A stretch of DNA of 9,197 nt from Pseudomonadota bacterium (GCA_023386765.1 JAEWJD010000116.1:1-9197), one strand, 5' to 3'; counted from the first letter of the stretch, positions 1 through 6,585 are shown. The notes: generated from the sequence alone by a model not told the origin. Made by a program: numbers and translations.

Positions 1-16
1 GGCGCGGCCGGTGGGA

Positions 17-796
17 TCAGCCCAGGTGGCCGCCAGCCACGAACATCACCTGGCCGGTGATGTACGAAGCTTCGGGCGCGGCCAGGAAACAGATGGCCGC
101 GGCGACTTCATCGGTGCTGCCCATGCGGTGCATGGGCGTGGTGTCCAGGCAGTCGGTGTACATCTCGCGGTTCCAGGCCTGATCCTGCTCGGACGGCGCT
201 TCGGTATTACGCGGGATGGCGCGTACGCCGTTGTCCAGCGCACCCGGCGAGACGCAGTTGACCCGCACGCCACTGTCGGCCAGCTCCAGCGCCATGCACA
301 CGGTGGCCGCATGCACGCCGCCCTTGGATGCCGAGTACGGCACCCGGTAGATGCCGCGGGTGGCGTTGGAGCCCACATTGACAATGGCTCCGCTGCCCTG
401 GCGACGCATGACCGGCACCACTTCGCGGCAGGACCACAGGGTCGGCCACAGCGAACGGCGCACTTCGCGCTCCATCTGCTCGGGGGTGTACTCCCAGAAC
501 GGCCGGGTCCAGATGGTGCCGCCCACGTTGTGGACCGACACGTCGATGCGGCCATGCTGGTCGAGGGTGTACTCGACCATGCGCTGCGCACCGGCATGGG
601 TTTCCAGATCGGCGTCGATGAAGGAGGCCCGGCCGCCCTGGGCCAGGATTTCCTGGACCACGGCCTGGCCTTGCTCCACCGCACGGTCGACCAGCACCAG
701 CGTGGCGCCTTCGCGGGCCAGGCGCAGGGCGGTTGCGCGTCCCACGCCTTGCGCCGCGCCGGTCACCAAAGCGATCTGCTTGTCGAATCGGTTCAT
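17..796 (-). CDS. benD: BenD-type benzoate cis-diol dehydrogenase (SDR family)
   Basis: This 259-residue short-chain dehydrogenase most likely oxidises 1,6-dihydroxycyclohexa-2,4-diene-1-carboxylate with NAD+ to catechol and CO2, the second step of aerobic benzoate breakdown in the cytoplasm. The Rossmann motif TGAAQGVG is at residues 12-19, and the catalytic Ser143, Tyr154 and Lys158 (YSASK) are intact. BenD-like segments include HNVGGTIW (89-96), RRSLWPTLW (113-121), IPRNTEAPSEQ (194-204) and the C-terminal AGGHLG. Length is normal for BenD. The start is the ATG at 796, preceded by an AAGGAAGAG-like ribosome binding site. It begins 17 bases after the transporter gene ends, so it is almost certainly cotranscribed with it. 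Encoding BenD beside catA and catB fits, since its product is the CatA substrate. A related cis-diol dehydrogenase, for example for a substituted benzoate, is possible, but the SDR assignment is firm. Confidence 0.87.
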   Translation of the reverse strand: MNRFDKQIALVTGAAQGVGRATALRLAREGATLVLVDRAVEQGQAVVQEILAQGGRASFIDADLETHAGAQRMVEYTLDQHGRIDVSVHNVGGTIWTRPFWEYTPEQMEREVRRSLWPTLWSCREVVPVMRRQGSGAIVNVGSNATRGIYRVPYSASKGGVHAATVCMALELADSGVRVNCVSPGALDNGVRAIPRNTEAPSEQDQAWNREMYTDCLDTTPMHRMGSTDEVAAAICFLAAPEASYITGQVMFVAGGHLG

Positions 797-813
797 GCTT
801 GCTCTTCCTTCTT

Positions 814-2139
814 TCAGGCGCTGCGCGACGTCGCGGAGCGGGTATTGACGGCCAGCACGGCCAGCAGCGCGCCGATCAGCGGCACTGCCAGCACCATGAA
901 GAAGCCCGAGGGACCGAACCAGGCCAGGAAGCTGCCGCCGATGGCCGACCCGATGATAGCGCCGGCGCGGCCGATGCCGATCGACCAGCCCGTGGCGGTG
1001 GCCCGCAGCGCCGTCGGGTAGGCGTCGATGATGAGATAGTTCAAGGCCAGTTGCTGCCCGCCGATACCCAGGCCGGCCGCACCCACCAGGATGAAGACCA
1101 GGGTCCAGTCGGTGCCCGCATAACCCAGGCCCAGCGCGACCACGATGCCCAGCGCGAACATGGCGATCAGCAGCGTGCGGGTGGGCACGCGCGGCATCAG
1201 GTACGACAGCGGGAATGCGCAGAGGATGAACACCAGGTTGACCGTGAAGGTGCCCATGGGCGCCTGTTCGGCCGGCAGGCCGGCGGCCTTGAGCACGGTG
1301 GGCAGCCACGACAGCAGCATGAACCAGGCGACCCAGTTCAGCAGGTAGACGGCCCAGATGGCCAGCGTCTGGCGAGCGTAGCCGCCGGAGAACAGCGCCT
1401 TGACGCTGCCGCGCACCTTGGCTTCTTCGGGCACCGTGAAGACAGTGCCGGCCGGTTGGGCCTGGCCGGTGATCTTGGCCAGGATGCGGGCCACGTACTG
1501 CTGGCCGCCGGCATCGCCGCGCACCGCCTTGAACTGCAGCGACTCCGGCAGGATGAAGGCCAGCACCACCAGCAGGGCCAGGGGCGCGATGCCGCCGACC
1601 ACGAAGATGCCTTCCCAGCCGATCACGGGCAGCATGCGAGCGGCCAGCAGGCCACCGAGCATGGCGCCGGCCGGCAGGCCCAGCAGCACGCCAGTGATGA
1701 CCGTGCCGCGCAGGCGCGAGGGCGAGTATTCCGCTGCCAGCGCCAGCACGATGGGCGTGCAGCCGCCCATGCCCAGGCCGGCGATGAAGCGCAGCACCAG
1801 GATCTGCCAGGTTTCGGTGGCACCGGCGGTCACCAGGGTGGCGACGCCGAAGATGGCCACGCCGATCATCGCCGTGGGGCGGCGGCCGAGGCGGTCGCCA
1901 ACCAGACCGAGCAACATGGCGCCGACGGTCATGCCGACGATGCCGGCGGTGAGAATGGGGGCCAGCTCATTGGCCTGCAGCTGGAATGCGGCAAGAATGG
2001 CCGGGCCGGTAAAGGCCATGGCCTGGGTGTCAAAACCGTCGAACAGGGCGATCAGAAAGCACAGGATGAGTACACGCCATTGAAAGGCGCCCATGCGTTC
2101 TTTGTCGATCAGGGTCGGAATAGAGAGTGATGCTGCCAT
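814..2139 (-). CDS. MFS aromatic-acid:H+ symporter (BenK/PcaK-like)
   Basis: This 441-residue inner-membrane protein belongs to the major facilitator superfamily, aromatic acid:H+ symporter group, and probably imports benzoate or a related aromatic acid using the proton gradient. Visible marks are the DGFD motif in the first membrane helix (residues 34-37), typical of this group, the loop 2-3 motif GDRLGRR (81-87), about twelve hydrophobic segments, a hydrophilic central loop after PESLQF, and PTALRATATGW (375-385) before the eleventh helix. The chosen start is the ATG at 2139, with a strong GAGGAG ribosome binding site just upstream. The frame remains open for 26 more codons upstream, but that stretch is polar and has no such site. 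The gene lies between catA (147 bases upstream) and benD (17 bases downstream), which supports an aromatic substrate. Benzoate is inferred from context; the exact substrate is not readable. Confidence 0.9.
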   Translation of the reverse strand: MAASLSIPTLIDKERMGAFQWRVLILCFLIALFDGFDTQAMAFTGPAILAAFQLQANELAPILTAGIVGMTVGAMLLGLVGDRLGRRPTAMIGVAIFGVATLVTAGATETWQILVLRFIAGLGMGGCTPIVLALAAEYSPSRLRGTVITGVLLGLPAGAMLGGLLAARMLPVIGWEGIFVVGGIAPLALLVVLAFILPESLQFKAVRGDAGGQQYVARILAKITGQAQPAGTVFTVPEEAKVRGSVKALFSGGYARQTLAIWAVYLLNWVAWFMLLSWLPTVLKAAGLPAEQAPMGTFTVNLVFILCAFPLSYLMPRVPTRTLLIAMFALGIVVALGLGYAGTDWTLVFILVGAAGLGIGGQQLALNYLIIDAYPTALRATATGWSIGIGRAGAIIGSAIGGSFLAWFGPSGFFMVLAVPLIGALLAVLAVNTRSATSRSA

Positions 2140-2236
2140 GAGTGTCTCCTCGCGCGGATGCGGAGTCGGATCTTTATAAGGGGGCCGCCGCGCCATGGGG
2201 TGCGGCGATTGGTGCAATTCGCAATCAGGGGGGCTG

Positions 2237-2264
2237 GCCTGCCGGGCGTTGCGGCACGGCAGGC
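2237..2264 (-). repeat. Perfect 8-bp inverted repeat in catA-transporter gap
   Basis: GCCTGCCG (2237-2244) and CGGCAGGC (2257-2264) are perfect inverted copies around a 12-base loop. They sit 22 bases past the catA stop codon in the 147-base gap before the transporter gene. On the minus strand the stem is followed by a C-rich run rather than a U-tract, so it is not a canonical intrinsic terminator. It could be an RNA-stabilising or processing hairpin that sets different levels of catA and transporter mRNA. The role is inference, and GC-rich DNA produces such repeats by chance. Confidence 0.35.
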
Positions 2265-2286
2265 AGGGGAACGGGGTTGCGGGGGA

Positions 2287-3222
2287 TCAGGCCTTGGCCG
2301 AGGCGCGCAGGCGGTTGACCAACTGGTTGTCCTGGCCCTGGACCAGGCCGGTCAGCACGACGTCGAACACGATTTCCTTGTACGCATCTTCCTTCAGGCC
2401 CAGTTCGGCGCCACCGGTCTTGTCGGTGACGGGCGGGATCAGGTCTTCACGCGTGGCGTAGGCGAAGTCGTCCCAGATCAGCGGGTCGCCCTCGATGTTG
2501 AACTGGGTGGTCAGCTTGCGGTGCTGGTCGGCGCTCACGAAGAAGTGCACGTGGGCCGGGCGGTTGCCGTGGCGGCCGAGACCGTTGAGCAGCTGCTGCG
2601 TGGCGCCATGCGGCGGACAGCCGTAGCCGACCGGCATGAGGGTGCGGAATTCATACTGGCCCTGGGCATCGGTCTTGACCGCGCCGCGCAGGTTGAAGTC
2701 GGTCTGTGCGCCGGTGGGGTCGAAGTGCGAGTAGAAGCCCTTGGAGTTGGCATGCCAGCATTCGACGATGGCATTGGCGAGCGGCTTGCCGTCCAGACCC
2801 GTCACCGTGCCGCGGATGACCAGCGGGCCCGCGTCTTCGTCGGGGTCCAGATCCATCTTGCACAGGCCGTCCTTGACCGGGGCGCCTGCCACGTAGAGCG
2901 GGCCTTCGATGGTGCGCGGGGTGCCGCCTTCGATACCGGCTTGCTTGTCCTCGGCGTCCATGCGGATGTCGAGCAGTTTCTCCAGGCCCAGACCGGCAGC
3001 CAGCAGCGCGGCTTCGCCGTCGCGGCCCAGCTGGTTCAGGTAGTTCACGCCGGCCCAGATCTCGTCGGGCGTGATATCCAGATCGTCGATGGCCTTGAAA
3101 AGGTCGCCCAGCAGGCGGTTGATGATCTGCTTGAAGCGCGGATTGCCGTCAGCGCCTTCGAGGTTGGTGGCTGCCTTGAGCAGGTCCTGGACTTCCTGGG
3201 TGTCGAAAACCTTGATGGTCAT
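2287..3222 (-). CDS. catA: Catechol 1,2-dioxygenase
   Basis: This is a 311-residue intradiol ring-cleavage dioxygenase, which opens catechol with O2 to cis,cis-muconate using a non-haem Fe(III). The iron ligands are all present as Tyr164 (GFYSHFD), Tyr200 (PVGYGCPPHG), His224 and His226 (RPAHVHF), with the conserved active-site Arg221. Length and ligand numbering agree with the well-studied Acinetobacter enzyme, as I recall it. Residues 1 to about 105 form the helical N-terminal dimerisation region, and the beta-sandwich catalytic domain follows. The ATG at 3222 has a CGGAGACA ribosome binding site upstream. The gene starts 41 bases after the catB stop on the same strand, which indicates one operon. 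Activity on chlorocatechols or other substituted catechols cannot be excluded, but neighbouring benD and catB favour catechol. Confidence 0.96.
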   Translation of the reverse strand: MTIKVFDTQEVQDLLKAATNLEGADGNPRFKQIINRLLGDLFKAIDDLDITPDEIWAGVNYLNQLGRDGEAALLAAGLGLEKLLDIRMDAEDKQAGIEGGTPRTIEGPLYVAGAPVKDGLCKMDLDPDEDAGPLVIRGTVTGLDGKPLANAIVECWHANSKGFYSHFDPTGAQTDFNLRGAVKTDAQGQYEFRTLMPVGYGCPPHGATQQLLNGLGRHGNRPAHVHFFVSADQHRKLTTQFNIEGDPLIWDDFAYATREDLIPPVTDKTGGAELGLKEDAYKEIVFDVVLTGLVQGQDNQLVNRLRASAKA

Positions 3223-3263
3223 GGTCGTTGTCTCCGGGGGAAATGGGATACGGGCACTTGTCT

Positions 3264-4409
3264 TCAGTGCGAGGTGTGGGTGACCTTGGTCAGGCCCGCC
3301 CGGGTGAAGCGTTTGATCTTGTCTTCATCCAGTTCGATGCCCAGGCCGGGGCCAGTGGGGACGGTCAATTCGAAATCGCTGTAATCCAGGGGCTTGGTCA
3401 GGATCTCTTCGGTGATCAGCAGCGGACCGAACAGTTCGGTGCCCCACTGCAGGTTGGCGAAGCTGGCGAACAGGTGAGCCGAAGCCAGGGTGCTGACCGC
3501 GCCTTCGAGCATGGTGCCGCCGTACAGCTCGATGCCGGCGGCATCGGCAATGGCCGCCACGCGCTGTGCGGCGAACAGGCCGCCGCTTTGTTCGATCTTG
3601 ATCGCGAACACGTCGGCGCCATGGCGGCGGGCGATCTCGAAGGCGGTGTCGGGGCCTTGAAGCACCTCGTCGGCCATCAGCGCCACGGGGAAGCGCCCCA
3701 TCAGGCGTGCCAGGGCGGCTGCGCTGGCGACCGGCTGCTCGACGAGTTCGCAGCCGGCATCGGCCAGCGCCGGGATAGCCCAGGCAGCCTGGGTTTCGCT
3801 CCAGGCCATGTTGACGTCCACGCGCACGGCGGCGCGCTCGCCCAACGCCTGCTTGATGGCGGCCACATGCCGGATGTCGCTGTGCGGGTCGCGCGCGCCG
3901 ATCTTCAGTTTGAAGATGCGGTGGCGGCGCGTGTCGAGCATTTTCTCGGCTTCGGCGATGTCGCGCGCCGTGTCGCCCGAGGCCAGCGTCCAGGCGACCG
4001 GCAGACGGTCGCGGCGGCGTCCGCCCAGCAACTCGCTGACGGGTACGCCCAGGCGCTTGCCCTGGGCGTCCAGCAGGGCCGTTTCCAGTGCGCTCTTGGC
4101 GAAGTGGTTCACCTTGACCAGCTTGCCCAGGTGCGTCATCAGTGCCTGGATGCGGGTGGCGTCCTGGCCGATCATGGCCGGGCCGAGGTAGGCGTCGATC
4201 GCCAGTTTCATGGCTTCCGGGCTTTCCGGACCGTACGCCATGCCGGCGATGGTGGTGCCCTCGCCGATGCCCGTGACGCCGTCGCTACAGGTCACCTTGA
4301 CCAGCATCAGGGTCTGGCCGTACATGGTGGCCACCGACAGCTTGTGAGGCCGAATGGTGGGCAGGTCGATCAAAGAGGTTTCGATGCGTTCGATGGTCAC
4401 TACAGACAT
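3264..4409 (-). CDS. catB: Muconate cycloisomerase
   Basis: This 381-residue enolase-superfamily enzyme lactonises cis,cis-muconate to muconolactone in the catechol branch of the beta-ketoadipate pathway. The catalytic KxK motif is at Lys167 and Lys169 (FKLKIG). The metal ligands are Asp198 (VRVDVN), Glu224 (LVEQP) and Asp247 (MADE), and the second-face lysine is Lys271 (AIKIEQSGG). Residues 1 to about 130 are the capping domain and the rest is the barrel. The length is typical. The ATG at 4409 fits the family N-terminus, but no clear Shine-Dalgarno sequence precedes it, unlike the other genes here. It is first in the operon with catA, the transporter and benD, and lies downstream of a LysR-type regulatory box. 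No catC follows, whereas many cat operons have one. Chloromuconate cycloisomerase is a less likely alternative. Confidence 0.95.
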   Translation of the reverse strand: MSVVTIERIETSLIDLPTIRPHKLSVATMYGQTLMLVKVTCSDGVTGIGEGTTIAGMAYGPESPEAMKLAIDAYLGPAMIGQDATRIQALMTHLGKLVKVNHFAKSALETALLDAQGKRLGVPVSELLGGRRRDRLPVAWTLASGDTARDIAEAEKMLDTRRHRIFKLKIGARDPHSDIRHVAAIKQALGERAAVRVDVNMAWSETQAAWAIPALADAGCELVEQPVASAAALARLMGRFPVALMADEVLQGPDTAFEIARRHGADVFAIKIEQSGGLFAAQRVAAIADAAGIELYGGTMLEGAVSTLASAHLFASFANLQWGTELFGPLLITEEILTKPLDYSDFELTVPTGPGLGIELDEDKIKRFTRAGLTKVTHTSH

Positions 4410-4444
4410 GGAGCAAGCCGCGAAGTTGAAGGTTACAGGGGCGA

Positions 4445-4475
4445 TTTATAGGATTTCGCCCCGGTTGGCGTCCAA
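4445..4475 (-). promoter_or_regulatory. Candidate catB operon promoter
   Basis: Reading the minus strand, TTGGAC (4475-4470) can serve as -35 and TATAAA (4450-4445) as -10 with a 19-base spacer. Shifting the -10 to CCTATA (4452-4447) gives 17. A start near 4438 would leave a leader of about 29 bases before the catB ATG. The long spacer suits a promoter that needs an activator, and the LysR-type box just upstream supports this placement. No start site has been mapped. Confidence 0.5.
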
Positions 4476-4494
4476 TACTTTTGCGGCGCCTTTC

Positions 4495-4509
4495 ATACCT
4501 TTAAGGTAT
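4495..4509 (-). promoter_or_regulatory. LysR-type (CatR/CbnR-like) recognition box for catB
   Basis: ATACCTTTAAGGTAT is a perfect inverted repeat of two 7-base arms about one central base. It matches exactly the ATAC-N7-GTAT form of the T-N11-A motif bound by LysR-type activators of catechol operons (CatR, ClcR, CbnR family). Its centre is about 64 bases upstream of the predicted catB start site, the usual position of the recognition site. A GTAT half-site on the minus strand at 4478-4475, near -40, could be the activation site. In known systems muconate is the co-inducer. That the operon responds this way is inference from the motif and spacing. Confidence 0.7.
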
Positions 4510-4519
4510 CACTATATAT

Positions 4520-4531
4520 CGGGTATACCCG
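4520..4531. repeat. 12-bp perfect palindrome upstream of LysR-type box
   Basis: CGGGTATACCCG is a perfect even palindrome 10 bases beyond the ATAC-N7-GTAT box, followed by a tandem GATACGATAC at 4546-4555. These share the TATAC/ATAC core with the box. They may form a second binding site for the same regulator, or a site for a different one. The function is unknown. Confidence 0.4.
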
Positions 4532-4774
4532 TAGATGCCTAGGGAGATACGATACTTTCCAGGCACTTCGGGGCAGCGTGTCTTGCGTCAGGAGGCGTGT
4601 CCGAAGCCCGGGCGGGCAGGGGAGGCGGGGTCAGGGAAAGCGTGTCTTCCTGTAACAGCAGGCCGGTCTTGTTGGTGGGCGGTCATGTCGGGCAGCGCGC
4701 CACCGGCCCAGGCAAACAGGCGGCCGGGCGTGCCGGGCGCGGGCCGGGCAGCGTGAGAATTTGAAACGCTTTGG

Positions 4775-4808
4775 CGTGCCGCCACGGCGGGCCGTCATTG
4801 GCGGCACG
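4775..4808. repeat. 10-bp inverted repeat upstream of lipoprotein gene
   Basis: CGTGCCGCCA (4775-4784) and TGGCGGCACG (4799-4808) are perfect inverted copies with a 14-base spacer that itself contains CGGC-GG-GCCG. It ends 30 bases before the lipoprotein ATG and has no following T-run. It could be an operator or a 5' leader hairpin. Termination is unlikely. Confidence 0.45.
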
Positions 4809-4838
4809 TAGAATCAGCGTTGTTACGGTCCTCGAAAA

Positions 4839-5657
4839 ATGGTGAATACGATGCAAGGAAAGGCTCTGTTGGCCGCGACGCTGGTGGCGTTGTTGCAGGC
4901 CTGCGCCCCGGTTTCCTCCCCCCACGAAGGATCTTCCATGACTCCAACCGCCACGGCGCCCGATTCGGCGCTCTCCCTGACTGCCTACGAGTGGTATCTG
5001 ACCTCGGCCACCGACAAGGCGGGCCAGCCGCTGGCGGCTTTGCAGACCGGCCTGCAGCAGCCTTTGAAGCTGCTGTTCAATCAGGACGGCATGAGCATCC
5101 AGGGCGGTTGCAATACCCAGTTCGGCGGGTATCGCCATCAGGGGGGGCTGTTGCAGGTGGCCAATCTGGCTTCCACCATGAAGGCCTGCGAGCCGGCCTT
5201 GATGAAGCTCGATGCCGAGATGGGTCGCCTGATGAAGGGCGACATGCAGGCCCGGTTGGAGGGGCAGGGCAGTGATCCGCGTCTGGTGCTGGTGGCGCAG
5301 GATGGCAGTGTCCTGACGTTTACCGGTGAACCCACGCCTGAAACGCGCTATGGCAGCCCGGCCGAACGCATCTTCCTGGAGGTGGCGCCCGAGCGTGTCG
5401 CCTGCAACGATCCGCTGATCCGCAACCGCCAGTGCCTGCAGGTGCGCGAGCGCAAATACAGCGAAGCCGGCGTGTTGCTGCCGGCGCAGGGACCGTGGGA
5501 GCCCCTGTATGCTTCCATCCAGGGATATACGCACCAGGATGGCGCGCGCGCCGTGTTGCGCGTGAATCGCTACGACTGGAAGAACCCGCCGGCGGATGCT
5601 TCGTCCAAGGTCTACGTTCTGGACATGGTCGTCGAGCAGCACGCTCCCGGGCGCTGA
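4839..5657 (+). CDS. META domain and DUF4377 lipoprotein
   Basis: This 272-residue protein is a predicted lipoprotein. After a short basic start, the hydrophobic segment ALLAATLVALL leads to the lipobox LQAC, so Cys22 would be lipidated after signal peptidase II cleavage. Residues about 46-160 form a META (HslJ-like) domain, shown by EWYL, IQGGCNTQFGGY (88-98) and the STMKAC segment (112-117). Cys91 and Cys117 may pair. Residues about 178-267 match the DUF4377 pattern, with ERVACND, RQCLQVRE, a WEPLYASIQGY segment and KNPPADASSKVYVLDMV, and Cys189 and Cys199 there may also pair. META proteins are linked to envelope stress and HslJ to novobiocin resistance, but the role here is unknown. The start could equally be the in-frame ATG at 4851, which gives a shorter, more typical signal peptide; neither has a strong ribosome binding site. 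The gene stands alone between a promoter region and a terminator. Confidence 0.86.
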   Translation: MVNTMQGKALLAATLVALLQACAPVSSPHEGSSMTPTATAPDSALSLTAYEWYLTSATDKAGQPLAALQTGLQQPLKLLFNQDGMSIQGGCNTQFGGYRHQGGLLQVANLASTMKACEPALMKLDAEMGRLMKGDMQARLEGQGSDPRLVLVAQDGSVLTFTGEPTPETRYGSPAERIFLEVAPERVACNDPLIRNRQCLQVRERKYSEAGVLLPAQGPWEPLYASIQGYTHQDGARAVLRVNRYDWKNPPADASSKVYVLDMVVEQHAPGR

Positions 5658-5665
5658 CGCGGGGT

Positions 5666-5684
5666 GGGCAGCCTCTGGCTGCCC
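5666..5684 (+). terminator. First hairpin after lipoprotein gene
   Basis: GGGCAGCC and GGCTGCCC pair perfectly around a 3-base TCT loop, starting 8 bases past the stop codon. The following bases are only weakly T-rich (GGTTTG), so alone it would be a poor terminator. It may act as the first of two tandem hairpins or protect the 3' end. Confidence 0.45.
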
Positions 5685-5705
5685 GGTTTGCCGTGTCAGG
5701 CCCCG

Positions 5706-5740
5706 ACCACGGTGGAACCCCGGTTCCCCGTGGTTTTTTT
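5706..5740 (+). terminator. Intrinsic terminator of the lipoprotein gene
   Basis: ACCACGG (5706-5712) pairs with CCGTGGT (5728-5734), and inside it GGAACC pairs with GGTTCC, leaving one bulged T. The stem runs straight into seven Ts (5734-5740). This is a textbook Rho-independent terminator for plus-strand transcription. It lacks a U-run on the other strand, so it would not efficiently stop transcription from the convergent iclR-type gene. Confidence 0.92.
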
Positions 5741-5786
5741 GCGCCCGCATTCGCGGCAGCCTGCGCCCGGCCCTGGCGTGTGCGGC

Positions 5787-6563
5787 TTACTGCCGGCCGT
5801 GCAGCTTGTCCAGTTCGCGGCGCAGCAGATTGGCGGTCTCGGCCTGGCGCTTGATGGGCATGCGATCCGTGATGGCGCTTACGCTCATGGCCAGCATGGC
5901 CTGGCCGTCGGGCCGTGTGAGCGCACAGCCGACGCCCAACGCGCCGCGCACCGCATAGTTGGGCATTACGGCATAGCCGCGTTGCTGGGTGTTGAGCCGC
6001 AGACGATGGATCATCTCGGTGGAGATCCCGCCGTATTGCTCATAGGTGGCTGAATTGGCTTCCACGATGGCGTTGGCCTGGGCTTCGGGCAGCGCCGCCA
6101 GCAAGGCCATCCCGGAGGAACCGACACCCAGCGGATGACGCTTGCCGGGATAGCTGGCCAGGATCTGCATCGGATAGTCGCCGATCTCCCGATGAATGCA
6201 GACCGAATGCACCCCATCGATGCTCACCAGGAAGAAGGCGTCGCCGACTTCGCGTGCCAGCCGCCGCATGCCTTCGATGGCCTGTTGCAGCAGGCTTTCA
6301 CTCAGCCCCGGGGGTGTCCAGGGGCGCGCAGGCGCGCGCGGGGTGGTCTCTCCGATGAAAAAACGCTTGCCGGCTTCGTTGCGGCGGACCCAGCCGCGGG
6401 TTTCGAGGGCCAGGAAAATGCGTTGGACGGCGATGCGATCGATGCCGGTGTGGGCGGCCACTTCGGTGGCGCCCATGCCCTGCGCTGCGGCGCTACGCAG
6501 GGTTTCCAGCACCGTGAGGCCCTTGAGCAGCGTGCTTGGGCCGCGAGTCTGGGTGGCTGGCAT
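5787..6563 (-). CDS. IclR-family transcriptional regulator
   Basis: This protein of about 258 residues is an IclR-family DNA-binding regulator. Numbering from the ATG at 6563, a winged helix-turn-helix spans about residues 12-70, with the recognition region ATEVAAHTGIDRIAVQRIFLAL at 32-53. The C-terminal effector-binding domain (about 88-250) includes LGVGSSGMALLA (145-156), typical of the family. Two adjacent ATGs (6566 and 6563) follow a GAGG site; the second has the better 6-base spacing, so I chose it, and a TTG at 6575 is unlikely. The gene diverges from the receptor/CoA-transferase/hydratase operon across a short region with an inverted repeat. It therefore probably controls that operon and itself, with the imported acid or its CoA ester as likely effector. 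It could also act on the cat operon, since IclR-type CatR proteins exist in actinobacteria, but that operon carries a LysR-type box. Confidence 0.9.
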   Translation of the reverse strand: MPATQTRGPSTLLKGLTVLETLRSAAAQGMGATEVAAHTGIDRIAVQRIFLALETRGWVRRNEAGKRFFIGETTPRAPARPWTPPGLSESLLQQAIEGMRRLAREVGDAFFLVSIDGVHSVCIHREIGDYPMQILASYPGKRHPLGVGSSGMALLAALPEAQANAIVEANSATYEQYGGISTEMIHRLRLNTQQRGYAVMPNYAVRGALGVGCALTRPDGQAMLAMSVSAITDRMPIKRQAETANLLRRELDKLHGRQ

Positions 6564-6585
6564 CATTATCCTCAATGGTTATATC

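Larger units (their letters stand above)
4410..4838. other. Intergenic region between catB and the lipoprotein gene
   Basis: This 429-base spacer separates two divergently read genes. About 4441-4560 is AT-rich and holds the catB promoter, the LysR-type box and a palindrome. About 4561-4760 is very GC-rich, with G-runs and no convincing gene: the open frames there lack usable ribosome binding sites and have Ala/Gly/Arg/Pro-rich low-complexity translations. A 10-bp inverted repeat lies at 4775-4808 before the lipoprotein gene. I see no RNA gene or mobile element. Confidence 0.6.

Noticed and set aside
2140..2217. 26-codon N-terminal extension of the transporter
   Set aside because: It is polar and proline-rich, lacks a ribosome binding site, and the ATG at 2139 has a strong one and fits the family N-terminus.
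11..4451. Long open frames on the plus strand opposite benD, the transporter, catA and catB (up to 465 residues)
   Set aside because: They are antisense shadows caused by high third-position GC. Their translations are rich in His, Gly, Gln and Arg without recognisable domains, while the minus-strand frames match known enzymes with intact active sites.
4535..4785. Possible small genes in the catB-lipoprotein gap: 73 codons on plus from 4535, 65 codons on minus from 4785, and a GTG frame from 4597
   Set aside because: Their translations are Gly/Ala/Arg/Pro-rich with no recognisable domain. The first lacks a ribosome binding site, and the GTG frame has its AGGAGG only one base from the start codon.
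5141..5147. Run of seven Gs in the lipoprotein gene, with another at 7275-7281 in the receptor gene, as phase-variation tracts
   Set aside because: Seven bases is short for slippage-driven switching, both frames are intact, and such runs are expected by chance in GC-rich coding DNA.
5706..5740. The terminator acting in both directions for the convergent IclR gene
   Set aside because: On the minus strand the stem is followed by CGGGGC rather than a T-run, so it supports termination only for the plus strand.
4683..5750. 355-residue minus-strand open frame across the lipoprotein gene
   Set aside because: It spans the lipoprotein gene, its terminator and its upstream repeat, and the translation resembles the other antisense shadows.
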